From assembly GCA_027623095.1 (NCBI GenBank), contig JAQBVM010000019.1, forward strand, positions 1-40,039: 40,039 nt of DNA, given 5' to 3'. Under the pieces are notes generated by a model, which was not told the DNA's origin, ran no database searches, and saw only the letters and a list, made by a program, of their open reading frames with translations. Positions 1 to 11,800 of the stretch are shown piece by piece. Source of the stretch: Verrucomicrobiota bacterium (GTDB taxonomy: Bacteria; Verrucomicrobiota; Verrucomicrobiia; Limisphaerales; SIBE01). Positions within the stretch are counted from its first letter, which is position 1; each line of letters begins with the position of its first letter. A program made the position numbers and the translations under genes.

Positions 1-2800
1 GCCCCGCTCAAATCTCACGTAATCCACCACCCCGTCGTCGCCCAGCACGATATTGTTCCCGTTCCCAGCGTGGATCGTGTCTCCCTCATGTCCGCCCAAC
101 ACAAAATCGTTGCCCGCTCCCGTTGTGATCGTGTCCACGCCGCCGATCCCAAAGGCCACCGTCTCCACCCGCCCCAGCGTCATCGATTGTCCCGCATACC
201 GGTTGCCATCCTCCGTCGCCGCCGTGATCAATCCGCTGTCTCCGATCACCAGATTGTTCCCGTTGCCCGCCACAATCGTGTCGCCGGCCTGCCCGCCCAC
301 GATGATGTCTGACCCTTCGCCTGTCGTAATCACATCCGCCGCTCCATCCGCAAAATCACTCGACGCAATCAAGTCGATGTCCGCCGGGTTCGTGTCTCCG
401 CCCGATGCTCCCGGGTCCCTCTCGGCCCGCACGTAGTCGATAGTCCCGTCGTCTCCCAAGATCAGATTGTCCCCGTCCGGCGACGCCCCGGTCTCTCCAT
501 CGTTGGCCACGATCGTGTCCGCGCCCGTGCCACCAAAGACGATGTTGTTCCCGGTCCCGGCATTGATACCGTCATTCGCCTGGCCGCCAATGACAATGTC
601 CGCGGCAGCTCCCGTCGTGATGGTGTCAGCGCCGCCAGTCGAGAACTCGGTCGAAGCGATCACGTCGATGTCGGCCGGATTTCCGTCCGCGACAACAAAA
701 TCAACATATCCGTTGTCGCCGAGCGCGATGTCATCACCGGAGCCAGTCGTGATTACGTCCCCAGCGCTGCCGCCGAGAATGATATTGTTGCCGTCACCAG
801 CCACGATGGTGTCGATGCCGCCAAAAGCCACATCCGTCGTCTCGACTCTCGCGATGGAGAGTGTTACCGGATCGAATCGCGCGAAGCCGTTATCGCCGAC
901 CACGATGTCGTTCCCGTTCCCGCCGGTAAGGGTGTCACTTCCAGCGCCGCCAAAGGCCACGTTATCACCGGCGCCGATGAGGATGTTATCCACGCCTCCC
1001 GTGTCAGGAACCAAGGTCGTTACAAAAGTTAACCGGCCGGCGGTGTCGAATTCGGCGCGGCCATTATCGCCAACCACCACGTCTCTCGAAACGTCACCCG
1101 CAGCCACCGAACCTGAATCGATCAAATCGGATCCGCTGCCACCGATGACAACATCCGGGCCAATTCCGGAATTGATGAGATCGTCGCCCGTAAACGTCGG
1201 ATCGCTGGTTTGAATGTCCTTAAGGATGCCGGTCGTCGGATAAAAAGTCGCAATGCCATTGTCTCCCACAACGACATCCCCGCCGGAGCCCGTCGTGATG
1301 GTGTCATTCACCGTGCCGCCAAAGACGACGTTGTTGCCGTTTCCCGCATCAATCAAGTCCCAGTCCGCATCGACTGGATCGGTGGTGTGAATGTCCACCA
1401 AGAGATGGCTCGCCGGATCAAAGGTGGCGGACCCGTTGTCGCCCAGAATGATGTCATTTCCACTGCCGCCGGTGATGGTGTCTTTGTCCGCACCACCCAG
1501 CGCGACATTGTTTCCGCCTCCAAGAAGGATCGTATCAGGACCGCCCGTGTCCGGCACTGTGGCGAAGATCAAGGCCAGGAAGCCGGCGGCATCAAACTCG
1601 GCGCGGCCATTATCACCTGCGACGATGTCCCGCGAAATATCCCCTAACGCTTCGGACCCGGCATCCACAAAGTCGCTCCCGCTGCCGGCAAGCACAATGT
1701 CCGCGCCGTTGCCGGTCAGGATGCGGTCGCCGTCCCCGTGGGACGGATCATCGGTCTGGATGACTCGAAGGATGCCGGTGGCATCGAAGGTCGCATTGCC
1801 GTTGTCACCGACTACGGTATCATCGCCTCCCAAGGTGAAGATGTAGTCGCTGTGGCTGCCACCAATGACGATGTTGTTGCCTACTCCCGCATTGATCACG
1901 TCGTCGTAAGTGACTCCTTCCACCAGCCTGCCCACGCCCGTCCCTTGCTCCGGCACAGCGCTTGCGATCGAAACTAGGACATATGTGGATGAATGGAAGA
2001 GCGCGTGCCCGTTGTCACCGACCACGATATCACTGCCAGCGCCACTCGTGATGAGGTCGCTGAAACTGCCGCCGAAGACCACACTGTTGCCGTCGCCCGT
2101 AGTGAGCACATCGGCTCCGGCATCGGCGGGCGCGCTCGTGAAGATTTCCAAGAGCCGGCCGTTCGCAGCATCAAAATTTGCCGTGCCATTGTCGCCGACC
2201 AGGATATCCGGCAGATTGTCGCCACCCGTGACGATTGTGTCGTTGCCAACGCCACCGAAGGCGATATTTGCGCCCTTGCCGGCAATGACGGTGTCATTAC
2301 CTCCAAGACTTGTAGAGGTTGTGTTGACCTGCGTAATGATACCGTTGCTAAACCGCGCCTCGCCATTGTCGCCGACTAGGATGTCATCCGCCACGTCCGA
2401 AGCCGAGGCATCGAGCAGATCGCCGCCAAATCCGCCGAACAGAAAATCACGGCCCTCGAGGCCATAGACCGTGTCGTTGCCGCCGACTTCCGGGGAGGTC
2501 GTAGCAACGAAACCGAGCGCCCGTTCAACCCCGTCCGTTCGATCACCCGGTCCGCCGTTTCCAAACACCGCGACAGGAGTCACACCGCTGAAGTGCGTTA
2601 CCAGGCCGCGGTCGCCGAAGATGATATCAGCAGCCTTGCCTCCTCGGATCGTGTCGTCATCCTGGCCACCAAAGATCACGAGCGGACGTGTCGAGGTCGA
2701 AGCGTCAACGTTATCGCGGTCTGAAAGCAGACCGACAAAAGCGTTTTCGGGGCCCTGGGTGTTGAGTACAAAGAAGCCGTCGGCAGCGTTGAGATCCACC
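1..2800 (-). repeat. RTX-like calcium-binding repeat array of the giant protein
   Basis: The stretch is dominated by motifs of the type GGxGxDxI, GNNIVxGG and VGDNGxAxFD, for example GNNIVLGDDGVVDYVRFERG at the left edge. These resemble RTX/hemolysin-type nonapeptides, which bind calcium in a parallel beta-roll in known proteins. The short motifs are spaced by variable 20-40-residue inserts, so this is not a perfect nonapeptide run. The array continues past the window edge. Confidence 0.75.
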
Positions 2801-5800
2801 GTCACGGAATCATCACCGAGGCCGGTGTTTAGGGTGGTGACCGTGCGCAGTGAGCCAATTGCGCCATTGCCGCGCTGATGCGCACCGTCAACGAAAATCG
2901 TTTCCGCTCCCCAGCCCGTCCAAATCGTGACGCCATCGGCAAGATTGCCGGCCGGAGCCGCCTTGTACGTAATGGCAGGCGCGGGAGTAAGCCCAGTAAT
3001 CGTAATCTCCGTCGGCGGCAATCCAGCGACCGGTTGATCCGTGATGCGGACGGGATTGCCCGCCGTGCCGTCGCCGACATTCGCGGATTCGTCGCTGATC
3101 ATCAACAGGTGGCGGCCGTCGCCGAGATCAAGATTCAGTGTGCCGAGAATCTGGTTGAGATCGCCCCTGAGGAACTCGGTGGGAGCCGCAGCGGTGGATT
3201 CGTTCGCAAGTGAAGAGACATAAACCCGGTCGTTGCCGTTATTGGCAAGAATGTTTGTGACAGCGCTCGTACCACGAATGTTGAGGACATCGGAAGCCGA
3301 TCCGAGATTCAGATTCAGAGTCTCAAGCCCGCCATAGGTGATTCCGCTGGGACCCAGATCGAGGCCAGTCACCGTTGTCCCGGTGAGCAATCCCGTGTTA
3401 GGATTCGTGTCGCCGGTGTCATCAAGATTTAGGGTGTCATCCTCGCCAGACACACCGTCACCATTTATGGTCAAAGCACCGGCAATAAGGTTCAGCGTTC
3501 CACCCGAATTCGCCGTCACGCTCGCCAAACTGCCCGCATTGACGGTGTCGGCGCCATTGCCCGTGTTCACGGTGGTAGCCCCGCTGGTGGAATTAATCGC
3601 AACCCGATCGGCGCCACTGAACGTATTCAGGACGGTTAGGGCGGCGTGCGTCGTTTGAATCGAGAAGTCGTCAGACCCGGAGCCAAGACTGACATTCAGT
3701 GATTCGATCCCGGCGTATTGGATACCCTTGCTCGAGTCACCCATGTCCAAGCCCGTTAGGCGCGTGCTGGTCAATAGCCCGGTGTTCGATGCTCCGTCAC
3801 CCGTATCGTCAACGTTCAGCGTGTCGGAACTGCCCTCACCGTTAACGATTAGTTTGCCGGAAACGGAATTGACAGTCCCTCCCGTTCCCGGAGCGCTGCT
3901 TCCCACGTTGACTGCGTTTGCTCCGCCACCCGTGTTGAGCGTCGTCAACGAGACACTCGCCGTGCTCTGAATATTGAACGTGTCGCTGCCGCCACCGAGA
4001 CCGATATTCAATGCTTCGACACTGGAGTATTCAATTCCCTTGCTGGAATCACCCATGCCCAAGCCGGTCAAACGCGTGCTCGTCAACAGACCCGTATTGG
4101 ACGCGCCGTCAGTCGTATCATCCACATTGAGGATGTCCGAGGCTCCCTGCCCTTCGACGATCAGTCTTCCAGAAATTCCGTTGGCATTTCCGCTCGAACC
4201 CGTGCCGGCGGCGCTTCCGACATTGACCGTAGAAGAACCACTCCCCGTGCGAAGCCGGGTCGTCGTATTGCCGGCTGTGCTTTGGATATTGAACGTGTTG
4301 CCACCGGCTCCGAGGGCAATCAAGAGGGACTCGACACTCGCGTAATCGATACCCTTGGACGCGTTGTTGCCCGCCATACCGAGGCCGGTCAGCCGTAAAG
4401 CCGTCAGTAAACCAGTGTTTGCACTGCCATCGCCCGTGTCGTTCACGTTCAGCGTGTCACTGCCGCCTCCAACGATTGTAAGCTTGCCGTTGATCGCATT
4501 AACATTCCCGGCTGCCGCAAGCTCCGCGCTTCCCACATTGACCGTGTTCACACCCGAGCCCGTATCCAGAATTGCGTCCGCAGAGAACGCACGCAGGTTG
4601 AACGTGTCATCGTTCGCGCCACCATTGAGCGTCAGGGCAGCGTTCGACCCGTTGACGAACATTGTATCCAAACCGGTGTCCCCGTTCAGGGTAAGTGCCG
4701 CTGAATTGCCGTTTACCGTAATGCTGTCGTCGTTGTCGCCGCCATTGATCGTCGTCGGGATTGACGTGTTTACCACAACGAAGCTGTCATTGCCCCCGTG
4801 ACCGTTGACAGTCAGCGCCTCAAGGTTCGCGTAGTTGATCGTCTCGCTGGCGACCATGACCTGCGTGCTGCTGATCGTGAACGGATTTGCCGCGCCAGTT
4901 CCGTTCACTGTAAGCGTGTCGCCCGCACTGGCACCCGTGTCGTTTATCGTAACGCTGCCAGAACCCGAGCCGACGACATTGACCGTGTAAGTGTCGCTGC
5001 CACCAACTCCGTTCAGATTTGCCGCACCCGTCCAACTGCTGACCGTGAACGTATTGGCGCTTCCGCCGCCGGTGAGGTTGGCGACCTCAACCGAGCTGAG
5101 GGAAAGTGAAGACAGACCGGACCGACCGAGTGAACTGTCGCTGAGCGTAAAGCTGCGGTCGTTGGAGGCGATCACCGTATCCGTTCCACCGTTTCCATTG
5201 AGCGCGCCTGAACCCGTCCAGTTGGAAACGCTAAACGTGTTGGAGCTTCCGCCGCCCGACAGGTTGGCGACCTCAATCGAACTGAGGGAAACGGAAGGGA
5301 GACCGGATCGATCCAGCGAGCTGTCACTGACCGTGAAGTTGCGGTCGTTGGTCGCGACAACCGTGTCGCTACCACCGTTGCCGGTTATGTTGCCGCTGTG
5401 GGTCCAACCCGAAACAGTGAACGTGTTGTTACCGTCACCGCCGATCAGGTTGGCTGTCGCAATGCTGTTCAATGCGATCGTCGTGCCTGACAAAGTCACG
5501 GAAGTATCCGTAAGAGTGATCCCGCCGGCCGCGCTCGCTTGCACGAGGCTCGAAGGGCCGGTACCGTTGAACGTCCCATTGCCTGTCCACGGAGTGGCGA
5601 TGCCATCGGAAGGATCGGGAATGCTGCTGGTCTGGTAGGTCGCGTTCGCCGCTCCGTCAAGGATGACGTTCTTCACCGAATTCCCGACGAACGACATCAC
5701 GTAAGTGACGCCCCCGTTGTCATACGACAGGCTTTCGTCAGCGAGCAAGTAGCTGGCAAAACCCGGCGCCCTGACGGCGAGAGTCCCACCGGAATTGTCC

Positions 5801-8800
5801 TTGATCTGACTCTGTCCGGGACCGCCAACATAAGTGCTGCTGGCACCGCTGAACTCGACCGTGTCCTGACTGCTCCCGCCCTGTACGAATGCCGCACCGC
5901 TTCCGCCCAGCTGATAGCGGTTCTGCCCGGAGACCGTCTGGCCCGAATTGATCGAAACGGTGGCAGCGACTGAAGTATCAGTCGCGATATAGTTGTTTGT
6001 ACCCAGTGTATTGTTGGCAACAATGTGGGTGATGTTGTCGTATTCCTGGTCGAATCCTAGGCCGCTGACTTTTAACCGCTGTCCGACTCCCGAACTTCCC
6101 GCGCCAATGACTGTAATTGTGTAGCTTTCGTCCTGGGCAGCGAACGAATCCCCCCGATGCACCGCATCGGTCCCAATATTCAAGCGTAGAGTGTTGCCCA
6201 GGACGGTGGCGAGAATCGGCGTTGGCGGCGGCGCTGGCGCCGTCGTCAATCCGCCAAAAGTAAAGGTCCAGTGCCCGGATATGACGATGGCCGGGATGGT
6301 GATCCGGATGGTCTTGAAGGGTCTCCAGAACTTGAAGGAGATTTCCGGTGTGATCTGGAGGCTCAGATAGACATCAATCTTTACCAAGCCGGACTCGATA
6401 AAGAAGGAACCTCCAGCGCTAATCTTGATTCCGAACGCCCCGAACGATCCGCTCAAGCCTCCAGAGAAGCCGCTGTTGCTGAAGCCGACGGAAATAGTCC
6501 CGCTGAACCCAAAAACATCCGGATTCAGGATGGACACCGAGGCCGAGGCGGAGAAGCTGAAACTCCCTGCCGTGTTCAGGTTTCCGCTGACGCTCAGATC
6601 GATGAATCCAAAGAAATCAAGCGTGAGTGGATTCGACGTGGGGATCGTGATGCTCAATCCACCGGGCGAAATATCAATGATTAAACTGCCGGTCAAAACG
6701 AATCCGGACAGATTCACGCTGAGGTTTGTTGCGGCGATCTTCAGGCCCGACCCAATCCCGGACCGGCTCACTCCAGTCGTGTTGACTTCCAGCTGCAACG
6801 CGCCCGTGATTGTGAATAAACCCGGGACAACAACGACAGTAGGGGTGTCGTCGGTGCCCAGCTTGAGCCTGATACTAAATGCAATTCCGGGATTCGAATC
6901 ATAGTAAAGTCCGGCAAGACCATCAACACTCAACGTCTGACCGAAAACTGAAACCGACGCGTTCATTGCGACTGTCGCCTGGCCCGAATTGATCGCGAGA
7001 TCGAATGTGCCCGACAGCGTAAATGCGCCGCCCAAAAGTTCGAGATTTCCATTGATCCGAAGTCGAACGTAGGGTCCGGGTTCAAGATTCACCGCCTGGC
7101 CGGCAATCGTGCCGATGGCGGACCCGGTTGAATTGAGTTCAAAGAAAAAGGTACCGCTAAAGTTGAACCCAGTCCCGGAGAAGCCCGAGCCGAGATCTAC
7201 CGAAATCCGGCTCGCGATGCCCTCGGAGTTGAGCAAGAGTGCGCCGTCCGCCGCGACGTTGAACAGGGTGTTCCCACCAACTGCCGCCTTAAGCGTCACA
7301 TTTGTAGCCAACTGGAGTCCGGCGGGGTTGGCGGTGAAGGTGAAAGTCCCATCGAACATAAAGCCGTTGTTGACGTCCGGACCGAACAATAGAATGCCGT
7401 CGATAAAGAAAGAAATTGTCGCCGGAGCGATATTGCTCCCGAATACGTATGTAACCGGGCCGACCGAGATCGTATCACCAGCCGTAATCGTGGTCGTCGG
7501 CCCGGTAACTTGGACGTAGGCTTGTCGAACAACGAATTGTCCGACCGGTCCGAGATCCACCTCAATCGTTCCGTCCTTCAATTCAAAGGCAAACTTCGCA
7601 CTTCCGTTGTCCAGGCCGGCGATTAAGCCGAAACTCGCGTTCCTCATTTCAACGAAGACCGTAGGAGCGGCTGCGAGCCGCGCTGTCACGTTGTTCGCCA
7701 CCACCTTAATAAGCGTAAGCGATTTGCTGAAACCCATGTCCCCGGTCACAGTGAGCACTCCGCCAACGCTCGCATTCAAGCCCTGAACCGCAAAAGCAAC
7801 GGTGTTTGGTGCAATCGCGCTGTTGAAGGTATAGCTGATCCCGCCCACCGAAATCGTCGTCCCCGCCGTCACCGTCGAGGTCGGGGCCGGGTTCGAGAAC
7901 TGGACAAAGACTGATGCCGCTGTGACATTGGCCAGCGGAGCGAGTTGGACATCTAGCACCCCGTTCTTCAGCTCAAAAACGAATTTTCCAGAGCCGGCGA
8001 TCAGTCCAAAGTCCGCATTGGCCAGTTCCACATACACCGACGAGGTGGCTTCCATTCGAACCGTCACGTTGTTGCCCACCGCCACGATCTCGGGCGAAAC
8101 ACCTGATTTCTTGAATCCCAGATCCCCACTCAACTTGAACACTCCGGCCACGTCCGCATCCAGGCCATTGACAGTGAAGGCGACCGTATTTGCGGCAATG
8201 GCGTTGGTAAACGTGTGGTTGATCCCGCCCACCGATATCGTCGTCCCCGCCGATACTGTCGATGTCGGCTCCGGGTTCGAGAACTGTACGAAGACCGAGA
8301 CTGCGGTGATATTGGAAAAACCGCCCAACTCGATCTCCAACGAGCCATTCTTCAGCTCAAAGACGAATTTTCCAGAGCCGGCGATCAGTCCAAAGTCCGC
8401 ATTGGCCAGCTCCACATACACCGAGGAAGTGGCTTCCAGACGAACCGTTACGTTGTTGCCCACCGCCAGAATTTCCGGTACCACACCCGACTTCTTGAAT
8501 CCAATATCCCCGCTCAGCTTGAAGATTCCACCGATATCGGCACTCAAGCCCACCACCGCGAAGGCGACTGTGTTCACCGCAATGGTATTATCGAACGTGT
8601 AGCTGACCGGACCGACGCTAATCGTCGTGCCGTTCGCGACTGTCGTCGTCGGACCCGAGAACTGGACGAACACTTCGGTGGCTGTGATGTTGGCGATCGG
8701 GCCCAACTGCAGACCCAGCGATCCGTTTGACATTTCAAAGGCGAATTTGCCCGCGCCAGCGATTAGACCGAAGTCCGCGTTGGCCAGTTCCGAATACACA

Positions 8801-11800
8801 GAAGAGGTGGCTTCCAACCGAACCGCTACGTTGTTGCCTACCCCCACGATTTCCGGCAACAGACCCGATTTCTTGAACCCGATATCCCCGCTCACACTAA
8901 ACACTCCACCGATATCCGCGCTCAAGCCCACCACCGCGAAGGCCACCGTGTTCGCCGCGATGGCGCTGTCAAATGTGTAGCTGACCGGACCGACACTGAT
9001 CGTCGTTCCCGCCGAGACTGCCGAGGTCGGACTCGGGTTCGAGAACTGCACGAACACTTCGGTGGCCGTGATGTTGGCGATCGAGCCCAACTGCAGATCC
9101 AGCGATCCGTTCGACAGCTCAAAGGCGAACCTTCCCGAACCGGCGACCAGACCGAAGTCGGCCTGCGCCAGCTCTGCGTAAACCGAAGACGTTGCTTCCA
9201 TCCGCACCGTCACATCGTTGCCCACTGCCACGATCTCTGGTACGACGCCCGATTTCTTGAAGCCCAAGTCGCCACTCAGGTGGAAGACACCACCCACATC
9301 GAAGTCAAAACCTTCCAGAGCAACGGCCACGGTGTTCACCGTGATCGCTTGCTCGAATGTGTAGCTGAGCCCTCCCACTGAAATCGATGTTCCCGCCGTC
9401 ACCGTCGTCGTCGGACCCGAAAACTGCACGAACACCGCGTCGGCCGTCACATTGGCGATCGGTCCCAGCGCCAGTGTCAGCGCCCCGTTCTTCAACTCAA
9501 AGACAAATTTGCCGATGCCGGATACCAAGCCAAAGTCCGCATCCGCCAATTCCACATACACCGCCGGGTCAACCTCCATCCGCACCGTCACATCGTTGCC
9601 CACCGCCAGGATTTCCGGCAACAGACCCGATCGCTTGAATCCTACATTACCGCTTAGCTTGAAGACTCCGCCCACGTCCGCACTCAAACCGACTACGGCA
9701 AACGCTACCGTGTTCGCGGCAATCGCGTTATCGAATGTGTAGATCACAGGACCGACTGAAATCTCGTCGCCGGCCGACACTGTCGAAGTCGGGCTCGGGT
9801 TCGAGAACTGAACGAATACTTCGTCGGCTGTGACGTTGGCGATCGGGCCCAACGCGATATCCAGCACTCCGTTCTTCAGCTCAAAAACGAATTTCCCAGG
9901 GCCGGCAATCAGACCGAAGTCAGCCTGCGCAAGTTCCACATACACTGCCGGATCAACTTCCAGCCGCACCGTCACGCCGTTGCCCACGGCTATGATTTCA
10001 GTGAGGGACTTCTTGAACCCAAGATCCCCCGTCAGGTGAAAGATCTCAGTGCCAGCTACCCTGACGTGTGCGTCGAAGCCTTCCACCGCCACTCCGACCG
10101 TGTTCGGCGCGATCTCATCGACAAACGTGTAGTTCACCGTGCCGACTCCTATCGTCGTGTTGGCCGACACTGTCGTGACCGGGTTCGTAAACTGGAAGAA
10201 AAGCGTGTCTGCGTCGATGTCGTCCTTGTCAATCGGCCCTAGACTGATCTCGGGATTCCCGTTCTTTAGCTCAAACGCGAATTGTCCTCCTCCGGCGATC
10301 AGACCAAAATCCGCGCTCACTAGCTCAACATAAATGTCGGGGGCCACTTCCATCCGCACGTCCATGTCGCTGCCCACTCCCACCAATTCCAAACCGGTCT
10401 TCTTTAGCGCAAAATCACCCGACAACCGAAAGATCTCGGTGCCAAGTACCCGGACATGTGCATCGAAACCCTCCACTGCCACTCCGATCGTGTTCGGCGC
10501 AATCTCATCAACAAACGTGTAATTGACCGTGCCGATTCCGATCATCGTGTTGGCCGACACCGTCGTGACCGCGTTCGTAAACTGGAACCGGACCGCATCC
10601 GCATCAATGTCGTCCTTGTCAATCGGGCCCAAACTGATTTCGGGATTCCCGTTCTTCAGTTCAAAGGCGAAGGTCCCCGCACCTGCGATCAGACCGAAAT
10701 CCGCGCCCACCAACTCCACATAAATGTCGGATGCCACTTCCATCCGCACGTCCAGGTTGTTACCCACCGCCACCAACTCCAGACCGGTCTTTTTTAGCGC
10801 AAAATCACCTGACAACCGAAAGATCTCCGTGCCAAGTACCCGCACATGTGCGTCGAAGCCTTCCAGTACCACCCCGACCGTGTTCGGCGCAATCTCATTG
10901 ACAAACGTGTAGCTTAACGCACCGACGCCGATCGTCGTGTTAGCTGACACCGTCGTGACCGCGTTCGTAAACTGGAACCGGACCGCATCCGCATCAATGT
11001 CGTCCTTGTCAATCGAGCCCAGACTGATTTCGGGATTCCCGTTCTTCAGCTCAAAGGCAAACGACCCGGCATCCGCGATCAGGCCGAATTCGGCTCCCGC
11101 CAACTCCGCATACACCGACGGAGAAACTTCCAACCGCACTGTCACGGCACTGCCGACGGCCAGGATGCCCGCGCCTTCCTGACGGAACCCAAAATCGCCA
11201 CTCAGGCTCACGAACCCGAGAACGTCGGCTTGGAGGCCTTCCACCGTGAATGCCGCGACGTTGGCCGCGATGCCATCGACAAATGTATAGGTTAAACCGC
11301 CCGCAACGATCTCCGTGTTGGCAGCTACCGTCGTCGTCGCGTTCGTGTACTGGACTGATACCCCTGTTGACGTGACGTTGGTCAACGGGCTCAGATCGAT
11401 CGTCAGCGCCCCGTTTTTCAACTCAAAAGCGAAGGTCCCGTCGTCACCCGCGATCAGGCCGAATTCGGCTCCCGCCAACTCCACGAACGAACCGCCCGCA
11501 TCCATTCGCGCCGTCACGCTACTGCCGACAGCCTCAATGTCCGCGCCTACCGAACGGAACGAAACGTCACCGCTCAGGGTCAATAAGTCGGCGACAACTA
11601 TGCTGCCATTGACCAGATTAAAGGTAACCTCGGGCAGGTTACCGTCGAAGACATCCGAATCGTTGATGGCTAGAGTACCCGAACCGGAAATAGAAAAAAG
11701 ACCGCCGCCAAGTCCGGCTGTAATCGGAAGATTTAGGCTGACCGAACCGGAGGAAGCCACCGTTGCAAGGCTTGCAAAGTCTTCGGTCTTTAACTGCTCT

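Noticed and set aside
7560-11640. Regular tandem repetition that at first looks like a CRISPR array or satellite
   Set aside because: The periods are multiples of three, 375-390 bp, and one open frame runs through all units, so this is a protein repeat.
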